Below are positions 8,506 to 17,800 of a DNA stretch of 64,000 bases, in pieces. Position 1 is the stretch's first letter. Each line of letters opens with the position of its first letter. Position numbers and translations under genes: made by a program. The notes under the pieces are model-generated. The model was not told the origin of the DNA. It did not search any database and worked only from the letters and a program-made list of their open reading frames with translations. Source of the DNA: Bacteroidota bacterium (GTDB taxonomy: Bacteria; Bacteroidota; Bacteroidia; Bacteroidales; F082); the NCBI GenBank assembly GCA_016715945.1, contig JADJXJ010000001.1, forward strand, positions 1,178,001 through 1,242,000, in the 5' to 3' direction.

Positions 8506-9087
8506 TCAGTCCTTTTGTCCGGCAATGCCAAATGCCAGCAGTTTTGAAAGTTCCATGATCATTTGTTCCGGACCACCGGCGGCAGCAATAAACTGCTCAT
8601 CCGCAGCCAGATCCATCATTTTCTGGCTAAAGGCCAGAAAGAAAGGCAGGTTGAGATCTGCACGAAACACCCCTTGTGCCTGATTGTGGTGAAACAACTC
8701 CAGGGTTTCGCGCCAGGTTTCGGCCGAGAGCTTTTCTACATACTCGCGCAGGCCTGTGTCGTTGTGCTGGTAAAAATCGAGCAAAAAATCTTTGCTGATG
8801 TGCTTAGCCGAGGCCGCCTTGAGCTCCAGCATGCGCTTAACCTTTTCCGGACCAGGCAGATCCGAACGCATCAGCTCACGAAAGTCGGCCATGGCCTGCT
8901 CCACCTCATGCGAAAATACCGCTTTGGCAAGTTCTGTCTTGTCTTTGAAATAGCGGTAAAACGTCATGCGACTCAAACCCGCTTTGGCACAGATCTCCTC
9001 CACCCCTACCCTCCGGAAACCATATTTCCAGAACAAATCCTTACCAGCCTCGAGCAGCATTCGTTCAGATTTGGACATTTTTTTCAT
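8506..9087 (-). CDS. TetR/AcrR-family regulator of the ABC export operon
   Basis: 193 residues from the ATG at 9087 (MKKMSKSERM). The N-terminal helix-turn-helix is clear: ERMLLEAGKDLFWKYGFRRV, VEEICAKAGLSRMTFYRYF, FKDKTELAKAVF. The C-terminal half is the variable ligand-binding helical domain. The longer TTG start at 9108 overlaps the candidate -7 box (9106-9113), so it is unlikely. It is the first gene of the minus-strand operon with the barrel, ATPase, permeases and LolA-like carrier, so it probably represses them and itself in response to an unknown compound. Confidence 0.85.
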   Translation of the reverse strand: MKKMSKSERMLLEAGKDLFWKYGFRRVGVEEICAKAGLSRMTFYRYFKDKTELAKAVFSHEVEQAMADFRELMRSDLPGPEKVKRMLELKAASAKHISKDFLLDFYQHNDTGLREYVEKLSAETWRETLELFHHNQAQGVFRADLNLPFFLAFSQKMMDLAADEQFIAAAGGPEQMIMELSKLLAFGIAGQKD

Positions 9088-9105
9088 TTGTTTACATTTT
9101 TGATG

Positions 9106-9125
9106 CAAATATACATTATTTGTAT
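9106..9125 (-). promoter_or_regulatory. Candidate promoter -7 box and palindrome in front of tetR copy 1
   Basis: On the minus strand 9113-9106 reads TATATTTG, matching the Bacteroidota -7 element TAnnTTTG, about 19 bp before the chosen start. A palindrome ATACA-N5-TGTAT at 9111-9125 overlaps it, which suits an autoregulatory TetR operator. No good -33 TTG is seen at the expected distance. Confidence 0.5.
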
Positions 9126-9399
9126 CATTTATCAGTATTTATCACTTTTTTTTTGGACTTTCAGTCACAGTTTTATGGCCATTTCTTGTTCCTAAAATGC
9201 AACAAACTGATTTTCAATGTATAAATGCTTGCGATTTCCGCAAAGGCTAAAGCATCTGCCCGAATCGTCTGTTAGCCAGCACCTGAAAACTGCCTTGTCC
9301 CCATTCCTTGACCCGCCCGAACAATTCATTTCATATGGAGACCAGTTCCTAAAATAACCCGGTGTAATGCCGCTGAAACCATTGGTTTAGGTTGAAACA

Positions 9400-9417
9400 C
9401 GACCTATATTTAGGTCG
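9400..9417. other. Hairpin in the 9126-9431 intergenic stretch
   Basis: A perfect 7-bp stem (CGACCTA / TAGGTCG, loop TATT) lies just before the decayed gene at 9432. It has no T-run and its role is unclear. The rest of 9126-9431 shows nothing recognisable. Confidence 0.35.
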
Positions 9418-9431
9418 GAGAAGGGGTTATT

Positions 9432-9849
9432 ATGAAGCCGATCGTTTTAACGGAGGCATGCTTCAGGCACCTCAAAAGAATGTTGAAGACAAAGAGGCTG
9501 CATCAGGTGGCTTCGGTTATCCTGGCAGAAAATCTGGCCAATCGGCTGCTGGTGAGAAAAACAATGTGGTTAGGCGCCATGATGCCTGTAATTGCCCTGG
9601 CGGCTTTTATGAAAGTCAATCACTTAAGCCCAAATATCAGGGGTACAAGATTCAGGAATTTCTGCGGCCCCAAAGCGCTACCTGTCACCGGAAATCCTGC
9701 CGGCTATCCCCCATTCCTCCGGCAATGCACTTGAAGCAACCGGGAACCTGCAACCCGAACCACATGAACTGAATCCGAAATGGATCAACCCCGCAACCGT
9801 GCCTTATGAGCATCTGAAACAGATGATGCTGGCGAACAATCAAAATTAG
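9432..9849 (+). pseudogene. Multiply frameshifted remnant of an unknown gene
   Basis: Three frames read end to end look like one protein. ATG 9432 starts MKPIVLTEACFRHLKRML and has a hydrophobic stretch WLGAMMPVIALAAFMKV. The sequence then moves at about 9635 to a second frame (KYQGYKIQEFLRP), and at about 9667 to a third frame (KRYLSPEILPAIPH ... LNPKWINPATVPYEHLKQ) ending at TAG 9847-9849. The joins fall in C/A-rich runs. I do not recognise the family. It may have been a small membrane-anchored protein. It lies between the TetR of the broken operon and the GH57 operon. Confidence 0.45.
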
Positions 9850-10143
9850 TCCTCGACACACAGCAGTTTACCTTCCAGATGACCATCAGTTTATCCGGAT
9901 ACATGAGGACGCCAGTAACCTGCAAAGTTTATTGAGCGTAGTAACAAACGGGCTAAATTTATTGCTGAACGCCGCGAGTTAAACATCATTCAGACCGTTT
10001 CGTGGCAGATTAAGGGCCATTCGCATGATCAGCCGGGGACGAAAACAAACTCCTGAAACACCGCAACCGATTGCAATAAACCCCTGTAAATCAACTAAAT
10101 GTTGATATTCAGTTTTTTACATATAACAACAGCACTATAATAC
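9850..10143. other. Intergenic stretch, no gene supported
   Basis: One frame (9827-9982) is open for about 51 codons, including YLPDDHQFIRIHEDA, but it has no start codon and no recognised match, so it is not called. Nothing else is seen apart from the promoter that begins at 10144. Confidence 0.5.
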
Positions 10144-10173
10144 TTGACCGGAAATCCGATGTGATTAACTTTG
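10144..10173 (+). promoter_or_regulatory. Promoter of the GH57 / repeat-protein operon
   Basis: TTG at 10144-10146, a 19-bp spacer, then TAACTTTG at 10166-10173. This fits the Bacteroidota consensus TTG-N19-TAnnTTTG. Transcription would start near 10180, about 20 bases before the ATG at 10200. Confidence 0.7.
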
Positions 10174-10199
10174 GGCATTCCCCAATATTCTGATTATCA

Positions 10200-13100
10200 A
10201 TGAAACGCTTTCTAAGTTTTCTGTTGCTTGCAGTGCTTACGTCGGCATTACCCCAAGCTTTTGGCCAAAAAGACAGCACCCGTAACAACCCAAAAATTTA
10301 TATCGCCTTTTTGTGGCACATGCACCAGCCTATCTACAGGCCATATGAAAATATCGTCCAAACCCAGCAAAGCGGGGTGTACAGTTTTTCGCTTTACGAT
10401 GTGCATCTGAGTCGCACAGGGCCATACACAGATTGGCCGAAGAATGCGGTGCAAAGGGGCATCAATGCAGGCATGCCCCACTTTGGCGCGCAGGTGAGTT
10501 TCAGTGGCTCGCTCATCGAAAACCTGAACAACCTGCAGGCAGCCGGCATTGGATTCAGCAACTGGAAAAGCCACTGGAACTACATCAAGAACCAGACCAC
10601 CCAACTGGGCAATCCACGCCTGGACATGGTTGGATTCGGTTATCATCACCCCTTGATGGGTTTGATTGATTATCAAGACATTAGAAAACAAATACAGTTA
10701 CACAAACAGGTTTTTGCACAAAACTTTACCGGCAATTATTCCAAAGGCATTTTTCCTCCTGAAACGGCTTTTTCGCCACGAATGATTCCGGCCCTGGTAG
10801 ATGAAGGATTGGAGTGGGTGATCATCGACAATCTGCATTTTGAACGCACCGCTGAGGGAGCGCCCTATTCGGACGCTTCGGGGGTACCCAGGCCAAACAA
10901 AGCCACTGTACGCAATCCCAACCCCAACGACTGGAAGCAGCTCAACGGGCTTTGGGCGCCAACGCCTGTTTCGATTCGTTGGGCACACCAGCCCCGATGG
11001 GTGTCGTACACCGATCCGGCCACAGGCGTGACCAAAAAAATCATTGGCGTACCTGCATCGCGTTACCTGGGTGAAGAAGACGGCCGGGGTGGTTTCGGAG
11101 CGCTCAACTACGATTATGTGATGAGCCAGTTCGAAGAATACAACACCGATCCCAGTCGGCCAATTCTTATTGTTTTGCACCACGACGGCGACAATTACGG
11201 TGGTGGCAGCGACGGTTATTACAACAGCAACTTCCAGAATTTTGTCAACTGGCTGCAGGCCAACCCCAACCGCTTCGAGTGCACTACCATACAAGATTAT
11301 CTGCAGCGTTTTCCTCCACCGCAAAACGATGTGATCCATGTGCAGGATGGAAGCTGGCTGGGAGCAGCAGGAGGCGACCAGGTTTTCCGCAAATGGAATG
11401 GCGATCCCGGTAGTTACCCTGGTGCCAGCGGACCATACAGCCCCGACCGGAACAGCTGGGGCATCATGACTGCCGCCAAAAATATTGTCCAGACCGCCGA
11501 TCAGATCAACCCCAATCACCCTGGCACCCTGCAGGGATGGCATTACTACCTCAACGGACAGGCCAGCGATTATTGGTATTGGGATGGCACAGAAATCTGG
11601 GACTCGAACCCGGCTTTGGCTGCCAATCAGGCCGTTACAAATGCCTTACCAGTCGCTCAGGGCGGACTAGACCTCACTCCTCCGGCTATCTACCTTCCGC
11701 AGCGCACGCCCTACAATCCCGGAGATATCGAATGGAGCAGCCAGGGCGTGCGGCCTACCGACTTCATGGGATGGACCTATGTCTTCGACCTGAACGGTCT
11801 TTCATCCGTTACACTCAAATACCGCGAAAGCACCGGAAACCAGGTGGGCAACGACAACCTGACTTATGCCGGTGGACCCGGGGTGGGTTCGTGGCAATCA
11901 AAACCCATGACAGGAATTACCATTCCCTCCGTCACCAACCCCATGCCTTTGTACAAGGCGCAGGAATTTTCGGCCATGATTACCGGCTACACCAACAAGC
12001 TGCTTGACTATTATGTGGAGGCTGTGGACAACAACGGCAACGTGGCCCGCTCGCCCATTCTCCATGTCTGGGTTGGCGATGGCAGCGGCGGAAGCAGCGC
12101 CAATGTCACCATCAGTCCCGCCAATCCAACCGTTAACGATGTCATTACCATCACGGCTGCACATGCTACTGCAGTTTCATTGCTACATTGGGGGGTAAAC
12201 AACTGGCAACGACCAATTGAAGCCTACCGCCCTGCAGGCACCCAACTTCACCAGGGCAGCCAGGCTGTGCAGACGCCTCCGGCGGGGCAGGACGGGCAAG
12301 GCCGGTATTACTGGCAGCTGGGGCCTTTCAACAACCCGGACCAGGCAGTAAATGTGCTCAACTTTGTATTTAAACTCAGCAACACACAATGGGACAACAA
12401 CAACGGGCAGGACTGGAACATCCAGATACAGCCGGCACAAGAGCCCAATCCTGTAAGCGCCAACCGCACTGTGAGCACCATCGTTAATACGCCTTACACC
12501 TTCGGAAGCAACGATTTCAGTTTCACCAGTCCCACAGGAGCAGGCTTTGCAGGAATTCAACTGCAAAGTCTTCCGTCGCAGGGAAACCTGACTTACAACG
12601 GGATTGCAGCAAGCACAGGAATTGATTATACACAACCTAACCTATTGATATTCAGTCCTGAAACTGATGCTTCAGGAAGTCCTTATACCTCATTTACTTT
12701 CAGGGTTAAAGATACAGACGGACTTTATTCGCTTCAGGCATACAACGTTACAATCAATGTGATATCTCCCCTGCCGCTTGGGCAGCATAGCAGCGTAAGT
12801 CTGCCTGTGAACACCAGCTACACTTTCAGCACGGGCAATTTCCCGTTCAGCAGTCCGGTGGGCAACAGCTTTGGAGGCATCAGGCTGGTAAGTTTGCCCT
12901 CTGCAGGAAGCCTTACGGTAGGTGGAAGTCCGGCAGTTGCCAACGAAGTGATTTCAAACATTGGTCAGCTGGTATTCACCCCTGTGGCAGGCGCTTCGGG
13001 TATGCCTTATGCAAGCTTTCAATTCAGGGTACGCGATAATCTTGGACAAGAGAGCCAGCAGACTTACACCATGACCATCAATGTGACGGCCAGCTTTCCG

Positions 13101-14894
13101 GCCGGTGTGAGCTGGCTCCCAACAGACCCCGCCAATGCAGATATGATTACCATAGCCGTGAGCCAGGATGCAAACATGAGCACCAATGCAAGGCTGCACT
13201 GGGGCGTTAACAACTGGACCAAACCCGATGAGGCTTATTGGCCCGCAGGAACTACCTTATGGACAGACAATGTGGCTGCACGTACACCTTTTATACAAAG
13301 TGGCAATGCCTGGATTGTGCAACTCGGACCTTTCAACAATCCTGCGCAGACCATCAGCAGCCTGAATTTTGTCATTCATTACGGCGGCAACAACTGGAAC
13401 AACAACAATGGTCAAAACTGGAACATCAGTATTTGCAACCCTCCGGCACCCACCACATTATCGGCCAACATTATCAACAGCCAGACGGTGGAACTCAACT
13501 GGAATTCGCCTGCCGGCATCAGCCAATGGAGCCTGAAATATGGCTTGCAAGGATTTAATCCGCAAACCTCCGGCAACCTTATAACCAATATCACATCCAA
13601 ACCTTTCACGCTGAGCGGTTTGGCGGCTGGTTCAACCTACGACATCTACCTCAGGGCACATTGCGGGCAGAATGGCGCTAGCCCCTGGTCGCAGCCATTG
13701 CAGGTGAGCCTGTTGGGAAGCAGCAGCCAGCAGCTGAATTTTGGTGAAGGTTATACCTGGTTTTCGGTAAATGTCAACCCCGGCAGCATGGCCCCCGGCA
13801 TCCTGTTCCCAGGACTGAATCCCTGCGAGGATGACCGGATTATTGGCCAGACAGCTTTTGCCCTTTACAATGGAACAAATTGGGTGGGAAGCCTGAACAA
13901 CCTGAACCCAAATGCCATGTACAAGATGAAACTTTGCGGGCAACGGCAGCAAACCATTCAGGGCAGCCCGGCGAGCATTGCGCCGGTGAGCCTTCCGCAG
14001 GGATTCAGCTGGATCGGGTTTACCCCACAGCAATGCATGCCGGTAAATGTAGCCCTGTCGGGAATGAATCCTCCACCCACTTATGATGACCGGATCATCG
14101 GTCAGAATGCTTTTGCACTTTATAATGGCAGCCAATGGGTGGGCACCCTGAATCAACTATGCCCCGGACAAGGCTATATCATTAAGGTGTCGCAGCAAGC
14201 TACACTAACCTATCCGGTTGTTTCGAACAACCTGTCTGACAGCCCGGATGTACCAAAAGTAAAATCGGGTCCGATGCAGGCCGGAGGCCATTATCAACAC
14301 ACCATGCCACTCATTGCCAGATTGATGCTCAACGATCAGCACCAGATTGTCAATAGCCTGGATGTGCTTTATGCATTTGTGGGTGATGAATGTGTTGGTT
14401 CAGGCCAAATGGATCCTGACCTGGGTGGTTTGGTGTTGATGAATATTGGCCAGAACGGCAGCCAGCCGGTGCAGGTCAGCTTCAAACTTTGGTCGCAGAG
14501 CTTGCAACAGTTCATTCCTGTTGCAGACAAAGTGTTGTTTGAACCACTCAGAATGGCTGGCAGCCTGGATAACCCGGTAATACTCAGAGTTAATGGATTG
14601 ACTATCAATACGGAACTTGGGGAAACCGATATTTTAATCAGCGCGGTATGGCCCAACCCAGCAGAAAATCAGATCAATCTGAGCGTTCGCACATCCCAAC
14701 GATCTATGATCAACCTGCAGCTGATTGACAACATGGGAAGAAAAATTCGCTCACAGGATTATCCGCTCATCGAAGGTACAAATCGGTTGAGTATGGCTGT
14801 TCATGGTCTCCGGGAAGGAATATACCAGTTGGTTGCCACTGTACACACAGCAGATGGCCCGAAGCGGAAGGTGCAAAATGTGCTGATCAAATGA
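10200..14894 (+). CDS. Secreted GH57-like glycoside hydrolase with starch-binding-like modules and T9SS sorting domain
   Basis: 1564 residues. Signal peptide at 1-22. The GH57-like catalytic domain spans about 31-480: HMHQP at 40-44, the candidate nucleophile Glu188 in PPETAF, and the candidate acid in HHDGDN (327-332). Two modules with the pattern LHWGVNNW ... WDNNNGQDWNI or WNNNNGQNWNI (about 655-755 and 995-1080) resemble CBM25-type starch binders. Between them lie two cadherin/Ig-like repeats (about 755-970). Then come an FN3 domain, a duplicated DDRIIGQ(T/N)AFALYNG module, one 'AFVGDECVG' module (about 1345-1470), and a C-terminal type A T9SS sorting domain starting VWPNPAENQ. In the family GH57 enzymes act on alpha-glucans. 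Inference: it is displayed on the cell surface and degrades or binds starch/glycogen-like polymer. The stop overlaps the next gene by 4 bp. Confidence 0.8.
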   Translation: MKRFLSFLLLAVLTSALPQAFGQKDSTRNNPKIYIAFLWHMHQPIYRPYENIVQTQQSGVYSFSLYDVHLSRTGPYTDWPKNAVQRGINAGMPHFGAQVSFSGSLIENLNNLQAAGIGFSNWKSHWNYIKNQTTQLGNPRLDMVGFGYHHPLMGLIDYQDIRKQIQLHKQVFAQNFTGNYSKGIFPPETAFSPRMIPALVDEGLEWVIIDNLHFERTAEGAPYSDASGVPRPNKATVRNPNPNDWKQLNGLWAPTPVSIRWAHQPRWVSYTDPATGVTKKIIGVPASRYLGEEDGRGGFGALNYDYVMSQFEEYNTDPSRPILIVLHHDGDNYGGGSDGYYNSNFQNFVNWLQANPNRFECTTIQDYLQRFPPPQNDVIHVQDGSWLGAAGGDQVFRKWNGDPGSYPGASGPYSPDRNSWGIMTAAKNIVQTADQINPNHPGTLQGWHYYLNGQASDYWYWDGTEIWDSNPALAANQAVTNALPVAQGGLDLTPPAIYLPQRTPYNPGDIEWSSQGVRPTDFMGWTYVFDLNGLSSVTLKYRESTGNQVGNDNLTYAGGPGVGSWQSKPMTGITIPSVTNPMPLYKAQEFSAMITGYTNKLLDYYVEAVDNNGNVARSPILHVWVGDGSGGSSANVTISPANPTVNDVITITAAHATAVSLLHWGVNNWQRPIEAYRPAGTQLHQGSQAVQTPPAGQDGQGRYYWQLGPFNNPDQAVNVLNFVFKLSNTQWDNNNGQDWNIQIQPAQEPNPVSANRTVSTIVNTPYTFGSNDFSFTSPTGAGFAGIQLQSLPSQGNLTYNGIAASTGIDYTQPNLLIFSPETDASGSPYTSFTFRVKDTDGLYSLQAYNVTINVISPLPLGQHSSVSLPVNTSYTFSTGNFPFSSPVGNSFGGIRLVSLPSAGSLTVGGSPAVANEVISNIGQLVFTPVAGASGMPYASFQFRVRDNLGQESQQTYTMTINVTASFPAGVSWLPTDPANADMITIAVSQDANMSTNARLHWGVNNWTKPDEAYWPAGTTLWTDNVAARTPFIQSGNAWIVQLGPFNNPAQTISSLNFVIHYGGNNWNNNNGQNWNISICNPPAPTTLSANIINSQTVELNWNSPAGISQWSLKYGLQGFNPQTSGNLITNITSKPFTLSGLAAGSTYDIYLRAHCGQNGASPWSQPLQVSLLGSSSQQLNFGEGYTWFSVNVNPGSMAPGILFPGLNPCEDDRIIGQTAFALYNGTNWVGSLNNLNPNAMYKMKLCGQRQQTIQGSPASIAPVSLPQGFSWIGFTPQQCMPVNVALSGMNPPPTYDDRIIGQNAFALYNGSQWVGTLNQLCPGQGYIIKVSQQATLTYPVVSNNLSDSPDVPKVKSGPMQAGGHYQHTMPLIARLMLNDQHQIVNSLDVLYAFVGDECVGSGQMDPDLGGLVLMNIGQNGSQPVQVSFKLWSQSLQQFIPVADKVLFEPLRMAGSLDNPVILRVNGLTINTELGETDILISAVWPNPAENQINLSVRTSQRSMINLQLIDNMGRKIRSQDYPLIEGTNRLSMAVHGLREGIYQLVATVHTADGPKRKVQNVLIK

Positions 14895-17800
14895 AAACCA
14901 GAAACCAAGCATTTGTTGTCATGAAGCCATTTCGACATAACATTACCGCTTTGATGCTGGTTTTCTGGGTTTTATTCCTATCTTTCAAGCATGGCATTGC
15001 TTCCGGACCCGGATGGACAGCGCCAGCCAACATGCAATACAATATGCAAGTGGTGGCCAGGCTTGTGCTTGATGGTGGCACGTACAGTCTAAATTCCAAC
15101 GACATCGTTGCTGCATTTTCGGGGGATGAAGTCCGGGGTGTGGGTTCTCCCCTGCCCGGAGCTGATGGCCGAATCTTTCTGACCGTTGCTTCAAACATCA
15201 CCTCCGGCGAAACAATCAGCTTCAAAGCCTGGATCAGCTCAAGCTCGCAGATTGTTCAGCTCAATGAAACTTTGGTTTTCAGCGACCAGGGACAGGTCGG
15301 CAACTGGCAGACGCCATTTCTTTTAACCATTGCCCCTTTACCCATCGCTTATGTCATCGTGGCAACAAGTTCGGCAGGAGGTAGCATCGCTCCTTCAGGG
15401 CAGATTAGTGTGCTCCAGGGTGGTAGCCAGACTTTCAGCTTTCAGGCGTCTGCAGGCCATCAGCTCACGGATGTATTGGTGGATGGCCAGTCTGTAGGCA
15501 CACCCACCAATTACACCTTCAGCAATGTCGTTCAAAATCACAGCATTCATGCTGTATTCAATCCAATTGTCTATCAAATCATTGCCACAGCGGGACCTGG
15601 AGGCACGATCAACCCATCGGGGGGTGTTTCTGTGAATCATGGCGCGGGTTTAAGTTTCAGTATCCAACCATCAGCCGGACATTTCATTGATCAGGTTCTC
15701 GTTAATGGTCAGTCCGTTGGCAGTCCTGCGAGCTACACTTTCGTCAATGTTACTGCAAATCAGACGATTCACGCCACTTTTGTGCCTCAGCTTTTCACGC
15801 TGAGTTATTTTGCCGGTCCCAATGGCAGCATTTCGGGCCAGTCTGCTCAATCGGTAGCCTATGGCCAAAATGGAAATCCGGTGCTTGCCGTGCCCGATGC
15901 GGGATATGCTTTTCTGCAATGGAGCGATGGCAGAACCGACAACCCAAGGCTGGATGTTGCGGTGACATCGAACATCAGTGTGACTGCTATTTTCACCAGC
16001 CTCAACCAACCACCTGGCTGGGAGCCGCCTGCAAACATGCAATATAACATGCAGATTGTGGGCAGATTACTATTGCCAGAAGGCACATATTCGACCATTT
16101 CACAGGATATAGTTGCTGCATTTGTCGGAAACGAAGTACGTGGCCTTGCCTCTCCATTATCAGGTCAGGATGGAAGAATTTTTCTGACCATACTCTCCAA
16201 CCAAAGTCAGGGCGAAAGCATCAGCTTCAAGGCATGGCTCCAGAGCACAGCAACCATTGTTGAGCTCAATGAATCGCTGACTTTTGTAAATCAAAGTCAG
16301 ATTGGCACCTGGAACGAGCCATTTCTCTTTACTTTTGGGAGCACCCCACCCCAGTTTGCCATCACAGCCTCGGCCGGGATCGGCGGAAGCATCAACCCTT
16401 CGGGTGTGGTGACTGTCACTCAGGGCGGAAGCCAGACCTTCAGCATCACACCCAATGCAGGCTTTTCCATCGCCGATGTGCTGGTCAACGGACAGAGCGT
16501 GGGAGCGGTAAGCTCGTACACCTTTACCAATGTACAGGCCAACCAAAGCATCCATGCCGAGTTCAGCCAGATCACTTTTACCATCACCGCCACGGCTGGT
16601 GCAGGTGGGAGCATCAGTCCTTCGGGACAAGTGACTGTCCCTCAGGGTGGAAGCCAGACCTTCAGCATCACACCCAATGCGGGCTTTTCCATCGCCAATG
16701 TGCTGGTCAACGGCCAGAGCGTTGGGGCGGTGAGCTCGTACACCTTTACCAATGTGCAGACCAACCAAAGCATTCATGCTGAGTTTGCGCAGATTACCTA
16801 CACCATCACCGCCACGGCCGGTGCAGGTGGGAGCATCAGTCCTTCTGGACAAGTGGCAGTCCCTCAGGGCGGAAGCCAGACCTTTAGCATCACACCCAAT
16901 GCGGGCTTTTCCATCGCCAATGTGCTGGTCAACGGCCAGAGCGTTGGGGCGGTGAGCTCGTACACCTTTACCAATGTGCAGGCCAACCAAAGCATCCATG
17001 CCGAGTTCAGCCAGATCACTTTTACCATCACCGCCACTGCCGGCACAGGTGGGAGCATCAGTCCTTCGGGACAAGTGGCTGTGCCTCAGGGTGGAAGCCA
17101 GACCTTCAGCATCACACCCAATTCTGGCTTTTTCATCGCCAATGTGCTGGTCAACGGACAAAGCGTTGGGGCGGTGAGCTCGTACACCTTCACCAACGTG
17201 CATGCCAACCAAAGCATCCATGCCGAGTTCAGCCAGATCACTTTGACCATCACCGCTACTGCAGGTGCGGGTGGGAACATCAGTCCTTCGGGACAAGTGG
17301 TTGTCCCTCAGGGTGGAAGCCAGACTTTCAGCATCACACCCAATGCAGGCTATTCTATTGCCGATGTGCTGGTCAACGGCCAGAGCGTTGGGGCGGTGAG
17401 CTCGTACACCTTTACCAATGTGCAGGCCAACCAAAGCATCCATGCCGAGTTCAGCCAGATCACTTTTACCATCACCGCCACGGCTGGTGCAGGTGGGAGC
17501 ATCAGTCCTTCGGGACAAGTAGCTGTGCCTCAGGGTGGAAGCCAGACCTTCAGCATCACACCCAATGCGGGATATTTCATCGCCAATGTGCTGGTCAACG
17601 GACAAAGCGTTGGGGCGGTGAGCTCCTACACCTTCACCAATGTGCAGGCCAACCAGACCATCCATGCCGAGTTCAGCCAGATCACTTTTACCATCACCGC
17701 CACTGCCGGTGCAGGTGGAAGCATCAGTCCTTCGGGACAAGTGGCTGTGCCTCAGGGCGGAAGCCAGACCTTCAGCATCACACCCAATGCGGGCTTTTTC

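Noticed and set aside
10698..11543. 281-codon minus-strand frame
   Set aside because: Antisense shadow of the GH57-like catalytic domain.
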